From CAVSUZ01 sp963791885 (GTDB lineage Bacteria; Pseudomonadota; Alphaproteobacteria; Acetobacterales; Acetobacteraceae), in assembly GCA_963791885.1 (NCBI GenBank), contig CAWBUL010000004.1, forward strand, positions 1,178,001 through 1,242,000: DNA of 64,000 bases, given 5' to 3'. The notes beneath the pieces are model-generated. The model ran no database searches. It saw only the letters and a program-made list of their open reading frames with translations, and was not told the DNA's origin. The stretch's first letter is position 1. Each line of letters starts with the position of its first letter. A program made the translations under genes and the position numbers. Shown in pieces: positions 54,268 through 63,788 of the stretch.

Positions 54268-54428
54268 AAACTGGCGAGGTGTTCCAGAGCAACAGCTACG
54301 CCGCACTCCGAAAGCAGGCGGACAAGGTTATCTCTGGCGGATAGCAGCCCGTCCTGCTTTGATTTGGGGTTATCGCAGAGTCCGTTCAGACCCTGTAGCT
54401 AAGGGCTCATGCGTTCGGTCGGCATCCC

Positions 54429-55808
54429 ATGTTCGACGTTGAGACAAGGTGGGGCGGCATGCGTCCTGTTCTGAAAATGTTCAAATTTCTTGTTACAGTT
54501 GTGCTTCTCGGGATTTCAGGGGTCAGCGGCTGGCTAAGCTTCAGCCCACCCGATGGGCTGCTGTCCGCCTCGGCCTATGCGGCAAAAATGGTTTGCTCGA
54601 ACGTGTTCATTGCCAAACGCGACGCGGCTGCGGTCATTGGAACCGACGTGGAGTTTGCACTTCCTCGTATCATCAAACGTTTGAAAATCAGCGTGGACAC
54701 CCCCAACCAGCGTGTCGAGGTGGCATATCTAAGCCTGTTTGCCAAACGCTACGCCCAATATGAGGAGGGACGCGGTTGCACATTGGTCTCAAGGGACGAA
54801 ATCCCCGACCGCGCCGCGCCGCCTTTGCCCCCAGCAACGTCTGATGCGCTCTGGCCAGCTGGCGAGCGGGTACAATTGTCCGACGACAAGCGTTTGCTGG
54901 CGGCGCTGAACGATCCGGCTCTCCAGGGACCTGGCATGCGCGCGATCGTCGTGGTCCATGACGGGCGCATTGTCGGCGAGACCTATGGCGAAGGTTTCAA
55001 CGCTTCGACGCCGTTACTCGGCTGGTCGATGACGAAGACCGTGAATGCTGCCCTGGCCGGCATGGCGATCAAGGACGGAAAGCTTTCGCTGGATCAGAAG
55101 GGTCTGTTTCCGCAATGGGCCGGCGACGCGCGCGCGGAAATCTCGGTGGCCGATTTGATGGCCATGACAAGCGGATTGGAATGGAATGAAGATCAGGGTA
55201 ATTCTCCCGACCCTGGACCATTGGAGAATCTTGCAACGGATGCGGCGGCTTTCGCGAGGGACCGCGCGCTTGTTACCCCGCCTGGAACGAAATTCAACTA
55301 TTCCGGCGGTTCGTCGGTCCTATTGGCGCGGCTCTGGCAGAACGCGATCGGAGCGGAAGCGCGAGCTTATCCGCAGGAGCGATTGTTCAAGCCTTTGGGT
55401 GTGACGAGCGCTGTTCTCGAATCCGACCCTTCAGGCACGTTCCTTGGTGAAGGCTTTCTCTACGCCAACGCGCATGATTGGGCGCGCTTCGGCGAATTCT
55501 TGCGCCTGGACGGAGAATGGAACGGCGAACAGCTTTTGCCGGTGGGCTTCGTCGATTACATGCGTTCGCCCGTGCCAGCGTCTGACGACGGACATGGCCC
55601 GGTCTACGGTCGCGGAGGGGTTTGGTTGGCGCGGGGCGAAGGATTCAACCTCCCCGCCGACACCTTCATGTTGCAAGGGCACCTCCGCCAGGTGATCGCG
55701 ATAATCCCCTCGCGTAAACTTGTGATCCTCCGCATGGGTTTAACGCGGGAGGATAATGGGTACAGCGTCGCGAAGCTGCTGTACGCGATTGTCGCGACGC
55801 AAAGCTGA
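54429..55808 (+). CDS. Serine hydrolase of the class C beta-lactamase/esterase fold
   Basis: 459 aa. An N-terminal hydrophobic segment (MFKFLVTVVLLGISGVSGWL) anchors or exports it. The catalytic SxxK is in LLGWSMTKTVNAALAG, the YxN-like Tyr in FNYSGGSSVLLARLW, and the third motif in FMLQGHLRQ (HxG type variant). The pattern is that of 6-aminohexanoate-dimer hydrolase/EstB-like proteins rather than true beta-lactamases. Natural substrate unknown. The start at 54429 has extra residues before the hydrophobic helix; ATG at 54459 or 54474 are alternatives. Confidence 0.82.
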   Translation: MFDVETRWGGMRPVLKMFKFLVTVVLLGISGVSGWLSFSPPDGLLSASAYAAKMVCSNVFIAKRDAAAVIGTDVEFALPRIIKRLKISVDTPNQRVEVAYLSLFAKRYAQYEEGRGCTLVSRDEIPDRAAPPLPPATSDALWPAGERVQLSDDKRLLAALNDPALQGPGMRAIVVVHDGRIVGETYGEGFNASTPLLGWSMTKTVNAALAGMAIKDGKLSLDQKGLFPQWAGDARAEISVADLMAMTSGLEWNEDQGNSPDPGPLENLATDAAAFARDRALVTPPGTKFNYSGGSSVLLARLWQNAIGAEARAYPQERLFKPLGVTSAVLESDPSGTFLGEGFLYANAHDWARFGEFLRLDGEWNGEQLLPVGFVDYMRSPVPASDDGHGPVYGRGGVWLARGEGFNLPADTFMLQGHLRQVIAIIPSRKLVILRMGLTREDNGYSVAKLLYAIVATQS

Positions 55809-56042
55809 GCCACCTCTGCTATAGGGCTATAGCGTAGACATAGTGCTCATCATCGTCGGCACCGGCACGCCAGCGTTTTCAAGCACGCAGCTCCGGCAAA
55901 CCAACGGCCTGTCCAGAACGGCCATTGTTGCCCGGAGCGGCCATTGTTCTGGAAATGAGTCTCGAAGCGTGGGCTCGATTAGGGCACCTCGCGGCGCCTT
56001 GAATCACGCCGCGTCGCGGGAAGATTTTTAGGGGTGCGTGGC

Positions 56043-57512
56043 CTAGACGATCAATCCGGGCGTAGTGTCCTCGTCCAGAGGCCAGATCGGACGCTGAACC
56101 TTAGTGTATGGGATGCGGCGGTAGTCGCGGCTGAGTGGTCCGTCGCTGTCCACGTAAATGACCTTCTTCGCGATCGGGCCGAAGGCGGCCATGAAGTGGT
56201 TCGTGGATTTGACGACGACGAGTTTCCGCTCGGTAGGTTCGATGCCGAGATTGCGGAAGAGTTCCAGTCCAAGTGCCTGCGTACGGTTGGTGATCAGCAC
56301 GATGTCGATGCCGCCGACTTTCACGGCCGCGCAGCCGCCGAGCGGAACCTGGGTGGGACCGAAGCTCTGCCAGCAGTCGCGTTTCAGGGACGTGACTGTG
56401 ACGGTGGCGTCCACTGGCTGGCCGGAGGCCGGTCCGGTCTTGCCGCCGAAGCGCAACGGAAATTCCGTGCCCTCGCCGGCGTCGAAACAGAGGCGCACGG
56501 CGATCGGGTCCCAGATCGGACCGATGGCGGCGTTCTGTACGTCGCGCGCGATCATCGCGCGCAGAATGGTGGTGTTGTCGGTCGGGGCGCCGCCGCCGGC
56601 ATTGTCCGCTGGGTCGGCCATGACGACGGGCGTCGCGTTGAAGCTGGTAGCGGTGGTCAGGCCGTTGTCGATGTCCAAGTAGTCGGGCGCGGTGTGGCCA
56701 CGCATGGCGACGAATTCCTCGCCGATCTCGGTGGCGAGGCGGTTCGCTTTCTCCTTGTCGTTGTCGGTGATGACCAGGATGCGGCCGGTGAGTTCGGGGA
56801 CGTCGGCATAGGGGAAGCAGTGGCCGATGGAGACGGAGAGCACGCCGTCCTTGCCCTCCATCGCGCTGGTGCGGTCGACAAAGCCGCGCATCAGCGGGAG
56901 CGTGGTGGGATAGCTGCCGATCTGGCGGCAGTCGTAAAGCGACATCACGGGTCGGATTTCGCTGCGGATGGTGCGCAGGACGAGGGTGAGCAGGTCCGCG
57001 GCGCGTTCGACGACGTCGGTGTGGGGGAATTCCTTGTAGAGGATGACGATGTCGGCGAGGGAAACGCGTTTGACGGTGAGATGGCAGTGCGGGTCGAGTT
57101 CGACGCCGATGACGCATTTCGGTCCGACGATGGCGCGGACGCGTTCGATGACGTCGCCTTCCACATCGTCATAGCCATGGGCCACCATGGCGCCGTGCAG
57201 TCCGAGCAGCACGCCATCGAGTGGTAGCGCTGCGCGGAGTTGGTCGAGGATCTCGTCGCGCATGAACTCATAGGCGCTACGGCTGGTGGTGCCGGCGGGG
57301 CTGGCGGCGAAGCAGCTTCCCTCGATCAGCGTGTAGTTTTCGGCGTTGGCGCGGCGGCGGGCGACGAAAAGCGTTGCGGTGCACATGCGCGGCGCGTCAC
57401 CGGGGTGTTTGCCGGGGCGGAAGAAGACGGTCTCCTTGTACGCGTCGAGTGACGTGGGGAGGGGGGAGAAGGTGTTGGTCTCGGTCGCGATGGTGGCGGT
57501 GAAGAGGCGCAT
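56043..57512 (-). CDS. MlrC-family (M81) metallopeptidase
   Basis: 489 aa, family-typical. MRLFTATIATETNTFSPLPT is the MlrC start with the metal-binding Glu in TET. LLGLHGAMVAHGYDDVEGD, IGVELDPHCHLT (Asp and His ligands), YKEFPHTDVVERA and MADPADNAGGGAPTDNT are conserved. MlrC is named for the linear-microcystin peptidase, but most members are uncharacterised hydrolases of small peptides or modified amino acids. It is convergent with the serine hydrolase gene, with 234 bases of empty DNA between, and lies near an ABC peptide-binding protein. Confidence 0.88.
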   Translation of the reverse strand: MRLFTATIATETNTFSPLPTSLDAYKETVFFRPGKHPGDAPRMCTATLFVARRRANAENYTLIEGSCFAASPAGTTSRSAYEFMRDEILDQLRAALPLDGVLLGLHGAMVAHGYDDVEGDVIERVRAIVGPKCVIGVELDPHCHLTVKRVSLADIVILYKEFPHTDVVERAADLLTLVLRTIRSEIRPVMSLYDCRQIGSYPTTLPLMRGFVDRTSAMEGKDGVLSVSIGHCFPYADVPELTGRILVITDNDKEKANRLATEIGEEFVAMRGHTAPDYLDIDNGLTTATSFNATPVVMADPADNAGGGAPTDNTTILRAMIARDVQNAAIGPIWDPIAVRLCFDAGEGTEFPLRFGGKTGPASGQPVDATVTVTSLKRDCWQSFGPTQVPLGGCAAVKVGGIDIVLITNRTQALGLELFRNLGIEPTERKLVVVKSTNHFMAAFGPIAKKVIYVDSDGPLSRDYRRIPYTKVQRPIWPLDEDTTPGLIV

Positions 57513-57578
57513 TTATTTTCCCCTTGTGTGGTGTGCATTTTGCGAAGTGGATCGGGGCAAGTCCAGGAGGGAAGTGTC

Positions 57579-57920
57579 GTGGCAAGCCAAGTCTATGATG
57601 TGTTCCGGCAAGCCATGGCTGGGCGGAAACAAGTCGTGTGTCTCTATGGTGGCCTTCGTCGAGAGCTTTGCCCGATCATTCTCGGTCATTCGAAGGGGCA
57701 AGAGAAAGCGCTCACTTACCAGTTCCGCGGGGAGAGCCGGAGCGGCCTGCCGCGCGGTGGTGAATGGCGTTGCTTATGGCTCGACAAAGTCAGTGATGTT
57801 CAGCTTCGCAATGGGCTGTGGCGTGCGGGTGAGGCGCATACTCAGCCGCAGGGCTGTGTCGAGATCGTTGATTTCGATGTCAACCCGTCGAGTCCTTATA
57901 GCCCCGCGCGGCGTCTCTGA
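57579..57920 (+). CDS. Conserved WYL-like small hypothetical protein
   Basis: 113 aa from the GTG at 57579, preceded by AGGAGG at a spacing of 8. VYDVFRQAMAGRKQVVCLYG, RELCPIILGHSKGQEKALTY, FRGESRSGLPRGGEWRCLWL and VEIVDFDVNPSSPYSP form a compact beta-rich fold that I recognise from uncharacterised proteobacterial proteins; the layout resembles a lone WYL domain. Divergent from mlrC. After it, 57921-58136 contains no gene. Confidence 0.7.
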   Translation: MASQVYDVFRQAMAGRKQVVCLYGGLRRELCPIILGHSKGQEKALTYQFRGESRSGLPRGGEWRCLWLDKVSDVQLRNGLWRAGEAHTQPQGCVEIVDFDVNPSSPYSPARRL

Positions 57921-58136
57921 CGCGCGTGCCCCGACACAGCGAGGGTGATGGCATGCTCGATCACGTCAAGGCCAAGCCGCTGGCGCGGCGGCCCTGCGGG
58001 CCGGCCTATGACGTAATCTGCGCGTGCCATCGTGCGGACTTGTGGTCGGGACGAAGAAACGGCTTTCGGTCGAACTAAGAAACGAGATTAGGCGAAGCGA
58101 TTTTCGGCGGAGTCGTGACTTCGCGCTGTTTCGATC

Positions 58137-59033
58137 GTGGGTGGTAACTTAGGCGGGGTTGGTGGGGTCAGTGATGTGATTGCCGATCGGCATGTAAAGT
58201 CGGCGTCGGACCTGGTGTTCGATGTATCGGTAGGTGGGCCGGACGATGGTCCGCTGGTGTTACTGCTGCATGGGTTCGGCGTGTCGCGGTTCTTGTGGAA
58301 TGCACAGGTCGCGGCGCTGGGAGAAGCGGGCTTTTTTGCGGTGGCGCCGAACCAGCGGGGTTATTCGGCAGGCGCACGACCCGATCCGACAGATTTTGCG
58401 AATTATCGGATGGAGTTGTTGATCGGCGACGCGCTCAATCTGGTGGCGGCCTCAGGTCGCGGTGAGCAGCGGTTCCATCTGGTTGGGCATGACTGGGGCG
58501 GTAGTCTCGCCTGGGCGATTGCCGATCGTTACCCCGAACGGCTCGGCTCACTGACTATCCTGTCGCGCCCGCATCCGGCGGCTTTCAATCGCGCGCTGGA
58601 GCAGGATCCGGAGCAGAAAGAACGCTCGGGGCATCATCGGTGGTTTCTCGAGCCGGATGCCGTAGCGAAGATCCTTGCCGATGACGTGCGATGGCTGCGG
58701 ACGCGCCTGACTGCCAATGGCGTTCCGGAAGCGAAGATCGAGGCGCATCTGTCGGTTATCGGCAATCCGCAGGCGATGGAAGCCGCGCTGGCCTGGTATC
58801 GCGCGCGTGGGACGCATCATGCGCCGGTCGGTCCGATCAAGGTGCCGACGCTGTATATCTGGGGCGATGCCGACGATACGGTCGGTCGCATGGCGGCGGA
58901 AGGGACCGGCGAATTCATCGCCGCGCCGTACCAGTTCGTGCCGTTGGAGGGTGTCGGGCATTTCGCGGCCGACCAGGCTCCGGAGCGAGTCACTGCGCTG
59001 CTGCTGCAGCACCTGGCGCGCCATCCTCTGTAA
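58137..59033 (+). CDS. Alpha/beta hydrolase, epoxide-hydrolase/haloalkane-dehalogenase-like
   Basis: 298 aa. LLLHGFGVSRFLWNAQ is the oxyanion HGFG loop, APNQRGYSAGARP the family block, and GHDWGGSLAWAIADRYPERL has Asp as the nucleophile (GHDWGG), as in epoxide hydrolases. IKVPTLYIWGDADDTVG carries the acid and LEGVGHFAADQAPERV the catalytic His. The first 13 codons may not be native; GTG 58176 (VIADRHV) is an alternative start. It ends 10 bases from the convergent oxidoreductase gene. Confidence 0.85.
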   Translation: MGGNLGGVGGVSDVIADRHVKSASDLVFDVSVGGPDDGPLVLLLHGFGVSRFLWNAQVAALGEAGFFAVAPNQRGYSAGARPDPTDFANYRMELLIGDALNLVAASGRGEQRFHLVGHDWGGSLAWAIADRYPERLGSLTILSRPHPAAFNRALEQDPEQKERSGHHRWFLEPDAVAKILADDVRWLRTRLTANGVPEAKIEAHLSVIGNPQAMEAALAWYRARGTHHAPVGPIKVPTLYIWGDADDTVGRMAAEGTGEFIAAPYQFVPLEGVGHFAADQAPERVTALLLQHLARHPL

Positions 59034-59043
59034 TTGCTGATGT

Positions 59044-60366
59044 TCAGACGCCGGGTTCGGGGCCTGGGCGGGAGCCGTCGGTGAAGCGGGAATAGCGGAA
59101 CGGCGTGGGGTCAACGAATGGGGTGTCGCCCAGGGTCATTTGCGCGATGAGCTTGCCAGCGGCGGGGCCGATGCCGAAGCCATGGCCGGAGAAACCGGTG
59201 GCAATGATGAAGCCGGGGATGGAATCAACGGGTGAGATGACGGGCACGACGTCCGGCGTGATGTCGATCATGCCGGCCCATTCCTGCGCGATCTTGGCGC
59301 TGTTGAAGACGGGAAAGCGGGTTTTCAGATTCTTCAGCGCGATCCTGTTCTGCTTCGGGATCGGATCGGGATCGAGAATGCGATTGGATTCGAAGGGCGA
59401 CGGTTCGTCGGGTTTCCAGCGGCGTGCGTAGCGCAATTCATCCAGGAAGCGACGGCTAACTGTAAGCCGGCGGTGTTCCTGGCGGAGCAACGGGAGGAAG
59501 TCGCGGAGGTAGCGGAATGAGTTGGGGACGATTTCGGCGACTTCGGAGCCAAGGCTGGTGAAGGTGTAGCCGCCGTCGAGACGGCCGCGAAACAGAAAAC
59601 CATCACCAAGCGCGTTGACCTCGGGGCCGCCGGGCAGAGGCTCGGTGCGCATCATCGAGACGCGGACTTTCAGTTGCGGCAGGCGGAGCCCGAGATTGCC
59701 GCAGAACAGGGTGGACCACGCGCCGCCGGCGAGAACGACGGTGTCGCAGGCGATGCGGCCTTTCTCAGTGATCGCGGCGCTGACGCGGCCACCTTTGGTT
59801 TCGATGCTGCGGACGGCACAACTGGTGAGGATCACGGCGCCGGCGCGGCGCGCTGCGGCGGCGATCGTAGGGGCAGCCTTCTGCGGTTCGGCGCGGCCAT
59901 CGCTGGGGGTGTAGAGCGCGGCCTTGGACGGTTTGCTCATGCCTGGCAGGAGTGCCGCGATTTCATCCGGGCCGATCATGCGGCTGTCGAGTTGGTATTG
60001 TTTGGCGATTTCCAGCCAGCGCTCGCGGCGGGCGATTTCTTCGTCGGTACCGCAGAGATACATGACGCCGGTGGTGCGAAATCCGGTTTCGCCTTCGACC
60101 ATTGCATTCATCTGCGGCCATAGGCGCAGGCTTTCGATGATCAGCGGGATCTCGCGGGAGTCTCGTCCGGTCTGGCGGCACCAGCCGGCGTTGCGGCTGG
60201 ATTGCTCTCCGGCGATCTGGCCTTTTTCGCAGATGACGACGGGGACGCCGGCACGGGCGAGAAAGAACGCTGTGGCGGCACCGATGATGCCGCCGCCGAT
60301 GATGACGACGCCGCTGCGCGGCGGCGGGGTTTCATCGACAGCAATGGGATCGACGGGAGGGCCCAT
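59044..60366 (-). CDS. FAD-dependent amino acid oxidoreductase (DAO family)
   Basis: 440 aa. The FAD-binding GxGxxG is in VVIIGGGIIGAATAFFLARA, followed by ICEKGQIAGEQSSRNAGWCR (the SSRN-G-R substrate-channel motif), DTVVLAGGAWSTLFCGNLGL, and the C-terminal IATGFSGHGFGIGPAAGKLI. Related to glycine/D-amino-acid/sarcosine oxidases. It is divergent from the ABC binding-protein gene with 135 bases between starts, likely a shared regulatory region. Confidence 0.87.
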   Translation of the reverse strand: MGPPVDPIAVDETPPPRSGVVIIGGGIIGAATAFFLARAGVPVVICEKGQIAGEQSSRNAGWCRQTGRDSREIPLIIESLRLWPQMNAMVEGETGFRTTGVMYLCGTDEEIARRERWLEIAKQYQLDSRMIGPDEIAALLPGMSKPSKAALYTPSDGRAEPQKAAPTIAAAARRAGAVILTSCAVRSIETKGGRVSAAITEKGRIACDTVVLAGGAWSTLFCGNLGLRLPQLKVRVSMMRTEPLPGGPEVNALGDGFLFRGRLDGGYTFTSLGSEVAEIVPNSFRYLRDFLPLLRQEHRRLTVSRRFLDELRYARRWKPDEPSPFESNRILDPDPIPKQNRIALKNLKTRFPVFNSAKIAQEWAGMIDITPDVVPVISPVDSIPGFIIATGFSGHGFGIGPAAGKLIAQMTLGDTPFVDPTPFRYSRFTDGSRPGPEPGV

Positions 60367-60501
60367 GAGTGCTCATGCAAATGAAGGAGTGCGATTGGTT
60401 GGCTGTGGCAGCGGGGTTGTCAATTGCAGGCGGGGCTGGTTGCCGCATGGAAGTCGGTGTGGCTAACTCAAGAAAATTTCCATGCAGGCCGGGAGCCGGG
60501 G

Positions 60502-62163
60502 ATGAGCAAAGAGGATCGGATGGCATCGCGCGGCGTGACACGGCGCGGTGTGTTGGGCAGCGGTGTTGCCGCGGCGGCGATGCTGAATCTACGACCGAAC
60601 ATTGCGAAGGCGAGCCCATCAGACAAGCCGTCGGGGCAGGTGATCATCAGCTTTACGCAGGAGGCGACGGTCTTCAACCCGCTGCTGCCTCATATCGAAG
60701 TCGATCAGGGCGTGCACTGGAACATTTTCAGTCCGTTGTGGCTGCCCAATGCGAAGGGCGAGTTCGTGCCGGAGTTGGGGACGGAGGTGCCGACCCTGGC
60801 GAATGGGGGCATTTCCAAGGATGGGCTGTCGTGGCGGGTGAAGCTGCGTCCTGACGTGAAGTGGCATGACGGGCAGCCATTCTCGGCTGACGACGTCAAG
60901 TTCACGTTCGATCTGATCAATAATCCCAAATTCCGTGCGTTCACGCGCAACGGTTTCAGCCTGATGCAGGACATCACGGTCGTCAGCCCGACCGAAATCA
61001 CGTGGAAGACGACGAAGCCATATGCGCCGTTGCCGGCGCTGCTGTCCTGGACGTTCATCGTGCCGAAGCACATTCTGGGCAGTCTCGCTGATCCGAACGC
61101 CGGGCCGTTCAATGACTCGCCGGTCGGGACGGGTCCGTTCAAGTGGAAGGAACGGATGGCGGGTGATCACATCACCCTGGTCGCCAATCCGGATTACTTC
61201 GGCAGCGGGCCGAAGCTGGAAACGGTGGTGTTCAAATACATTCCCGACCTGACGGTGGCGTTCACGCAGTTCCAGACCGGGGCGACCGATTATATCGGGC
61301 TGCAGGGGATTACGGCGGATCACTATGCGCAGGCGAAGACGCTGAAGGACCGCAATGTGGTGGTCGGGCCGTCGCCGTTCTGCGAGGCGTTCATTCTCAA
61401 TATGGATCGCCCACAGTTCAAGGATCCCGCGGTGCGGGAAGCGATGTACATGGCGATGGACCTGAAATCGGTGATCGAGCAGGTGTATTATGGACTGCCG
61501 ACGCCGACGGCGACGTTCCTGCCGCATCAGTCGTGGGCAGCGAATCCAAACCTGCCGATGCAGATCTACGATCCGGCGAAGGCCAAAGCGGTGCTGGATG
61601 CGGCGGGCTGGAAACCCGGAGCCGGCGGCATTCGGGAGAAGAACGGGGTGCGGCTTTCGTTCAGCAACTCGACGACGGCGGGCAACCATGTGCGTGAGAC
61701 GGCGCAGCAATTGCTGCAGCAGAATCTGCAAGAGGTCGGCATCGAGATGACGATCAAGGATATGCCGCCGGCGGTGGTGTGGGGCGACTATACGGTGATG
61801 TCGCATTTCGATTCGCTGATGGCGGCGGACGACATGATGTATGGCGGCGATCCGGATGTGACAGCGTATTTCGCCAGTGACGAGATTCCGGCGAAGGGTG
61901 GGGCGGGGCTGAACTACTCGCAGTACGTCAATCCGGAGGTGGACAAGCTGCTGCTGGAAGGCGCGACGACATTCGATCGGGACACGCGGCAGAAGATCTA
62001 CTGGCAGATCGGCGAGATCATTCGGAAGGACCTGCCTCGGTTGCCGATGTCGCAGTGGGCGACGGTGGAGGGGACGAAGAAGGGATTGGTCGGGTACGAG
62101 CCCAGCGTCTATGTCGCGTGCAACACGTGGAACGTGAAGGACTGGTACTGGCAGGCGGCCTAA
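60502..62163 (+). CDS. ABC transporter substrate-binding protein, peptide/opine type (SBP_bac_5)
   Basis: 553 aa. MSKEDRMASRGVTRRGVLGS carries a Tat-like twin-arginine signal and hydrophobic stretch. The mature part has VIISFTQEATVFNPLLPHIE, FVPELGTEVPTLANGG, WRVKLRPDVKWHDGQPFSAD and DVKFTFDL, all typical of DppA/OppA-like periplasmic proteins; FNDSPVGTGPFKWKERMAGD and the C-terminal IYWQIGEIIRKDLPRLPMSQ complete the fold. I start at ATG 60502, just before the Tat motif. No permease or ATPase genes lie in the window, and the flanking oxidases suggest amino-acid-like ligands. Confidence 0.9.
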   Translation: MSKEDRMASRGVTRRGVLGSGVAAAAMLNLRPNIAKASPSDKPSGQVIISFTQEATVFNPLLPHIEVDQGVHWNIFSPLWLPNAKGEFVPELGTEVPTLANGGISKDGLSWRVKLRPDVKWHDGQPFSADDVKFTFDLINNPKFRAFTRNGFSLMQDITVVSPTEITWKTTKPYAPLPALLSWTFIVPKHILGSLADPNAGPFNDSPVGTGPFKWKERMAGDHITLVANPDYFGSGPKLETVVFKYIPDLTVAFTQFQTGATDYIGLQGITADHYAQAKTLKDRNVVVGPSPFCEAFILNMDRPQFKDPAVREAMYMAMDLKSVIEQVYYGLPTPTATFLPHQSWAANPNLPMQIYDPAKAKAVLDAAGWKPGAGGIREKNGVRLSFSNSTTAGNHVRETAQQLLQQNLQEVGIEMTIKDMPPAVVWGDYTVMSHFDSLMAADDMMYGGDPDVTAYFASDEIPAKGGAGLNYSQYVNPEVDKLLLEGATTFDRDTRQKIYWQIGEIIRKDLPRLPMSQWATVEGTKKGLVGYEPSVYVACNTWNVKDWYWQAA

Positions 62164-62166
62164 GGC

Positions 62167-63339
62167 GTGGCTGACGCGGTTGTTGTCGGCGCCGGGATCA
62201 GCGGCGCCGCGACGGCGTATCAACTTGCGAAGGACGGGCTGAAGGTCACGCTGATCGACCGGTTTCAGCCGGCGGCGATGGCCTCCGGCTGGACGCTGGC
62301 TGGGGTGCGGCAATCGGGGCGCGATCCGGCGGAGCTGCCACTGGCTCGGGCGGCGGTAGACCTGTGGGCGACGCTGGGTGAGGAACTGGGCGCGCCGACG
62401 CATTATCGGCGATCGGGCAATTTGCGGGTGGCGCGCGACGAGGCGGAAATCGCGATGATCCGCGAGGTGGTGTGCAGCCAGTCGGCGGCGGGGCTGGATA
62501 TCACGCTGCTGCCGGACAATCGCGCGGTGCGGGAGGTGGCGCCGGCGCTGTCCGAGAAGGCGCTGCTAGCCTCTTATTGCACGAGCGACGGGAGTGCCGA
62601 TCCGGTTTCAACGGTGCTGGCTTTCGTGCGCGCGGCCGAGCGCTTGGGAGCGACGTGCCGGTTCGGCGAGCGCGTTCTGCGGCTGGAGACCGAGAGCGGG
62701 CGTGTGACGGGCGTGGTCACGGACAAGGGGCGCATCGCCACGGAGCGGGTGGTGATCGCGGCCGGTATCTTCGGCAACGAGTTGCTGGCACCGTTCGGTG
62801 TGTCGGTACCGCTGGAGGTGCCGATGGTGACGGTGCTGCTGTCGGCGCCAGTGGAGCGGGTGCTGGATCAGGTGATCAGCACGGCGACCGCGACGGTGAC
62901 GGGGCGGCAGCAATTCGATGGGCGCTGGCGCGTGACGAATGGCGCCGAGGTGTGGCACGGGGCGTTGCGGGAGGAGACGGATGGAGCGGGGTTGGCGAAG
63001 CCGCGGGTCGATCCGGTCGCGCAGAGTCTCAGTGATGTTGTGGAGCGCTTCGGCGCGCTGGTGCCGGCGTACCGCGAGGCGATGATCGAGCAGAGCTGGG
63101 CCGGGCTTTTGGATCTGACGCCGGATGCTCTGCCGGTGCTGGACGCGGTGCCGGGGGCGGAGGGGGCGTTCGTGGCGATTGGGTTCTCGGGCCATGGGTT
63201 CTGCCTTGGTCCGATCACGGGGCAGATCCTCGCGGGGTTCGTGCAGGGGCGGGCGAGTGAATTGCCGCTGGAGCCGTTCGCGATCGGGCGCCCGGCGCTG
63301 CGGCGGAATGCGGACGCGAAGGCGACGCTGCACGGGTAG
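62167..63339 (+). CDS. FAD-dependent oxidoreductase (DAO family), second copy
   Basis: 390 aa from a GTG 3 bases after the binding-protein stop, so probably co-translated. VVVGAGISGAATAYQLAKDG is the FAD motif; AAMASGWTLAGVRQSGRDPA, RVVIAAGIFGNELLAPFGVS and VAIGFSGHGFCLGPITGQIL follow. It resembles the enzyme at 59044-60366 in layout (SGHGF-GP-tG end) but is clearly diverged. Probable oxidation of an N-methyl or amino compound delivered by the adjacent transporter (inference). Confidence 0.85.
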   Translation: MADAVVVGAGISGAATAYQLAKDGLKVTLIDRFQPAAMASGWTLAGVRQSGRDPAELPLARAAVDLWATLGEELGAPTHYRRSGNLRVARDEAEIAMIREVVCSQSAAGLDITLLPDNRAVREVAPALSEKALLASYCTSDGSADPVSTVLAFVRAAERLGATCRFGERVLRLETESGRVTGVVTDKGRIATERVVIAAGIFGNELLAPFGVSVPLEVPMVTVLLSAPVERVLDQVISTATATVTGRQQFDGRWRVTNGAEVWHGALREETDGAGLAKPRVDPVAQSLSDVVERFGALVPAYREAMIEQSWAGLLDLTPDALPVLDAVPGAEGAFVAIGFSGHGFCLGPITGQILAGFVQGRASELPLEPFAIGRPALRRNADAKATLHG

Positions 63340-63368
63340 GACAAAAGTTTCCCCGGTTCCCGAGGTCC

Positions 63369-63641
63369 TCAGCTATTTTCCTGTCGCTTCGTTGTCGGGC
63401 GCAGGCGTCCGCCGAGCAGTCGAACGATCAGCATGCCACCTGCGAGGCCGATGGCTGCCTCGGCGAGGTCGAGCAGCAGATAAATCCAACTCTGATGGTA
63501 CTCGCCGCTTAGCACCGTCGCGGCGAGGCCGGAAACCAGCACGGCGCACGCGCTCAATACGAGCCGTGTACGGCCGGTCGTCGTTGCCCAGATCAAAACT
63601 CCGAGAACAACACCCAAAACAACAGGGACGAGTTCATCCAT
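63369..63641 (-). CDS. Small integral membrane protein
   Basis: 90 aa with three hydrophobic segments (LVPVVLGVVLGVLIWATT, LVLSACAVLVSGLAATVL, LDLAEAAIGLAGGMLIVRLL) and a basic C-terminus (RLRPTTKRQENS). GGTTCCC lies before the ATG, with AGGTGG 8 bases upstream. No recognised family and no obvious link with neighbours. The 130 bases that follow to the right show no gene. Confidence 0.6.
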   Translation of the reverse strand: MDELVPVVLGVVLGVLIWATTTGRTRLVLSACAVLVSGLAATVLSGEYHQSWIYLLLDLAEAAIGLAGGMLIVRLLGGRLRPTTKRQENS

Positions 63642-63788
63642 CGGGAACCACCTCGCTTAAGGGACTAAGCTTTCTTCGTAGGCACCAAGATTCACTCCAA
63701 AAAGGCCATGTCGGCCCCTATAGCTTATTGCGTGGGTCTGGTTTTGTAGACAGCCTGGATCGACGGCTCCATAGTGTGCAACCTGTTT

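Noticed and set aside
17785..54400. attR copy of the tRNA-Glu 3' end
   Set aside because: I looked for a second copy of the GGTTCGAATCCCCT-type sequence and found none in the window; similar TTCGAA stretches (for example near 46635) do not extend into a match.
56034..57227. 397-aa plus-strand open frame
   Set aside because: Antisense to the intact MlrC gene; Gly/Asp/Val-rich shadow translation.
60619..62403. 594-aa minus-strand open frame
   Set aside because: Antisense to the peptide-binding protein gene; Arg/His-rich composition typical of a shadow frame in GC-rich DNA.
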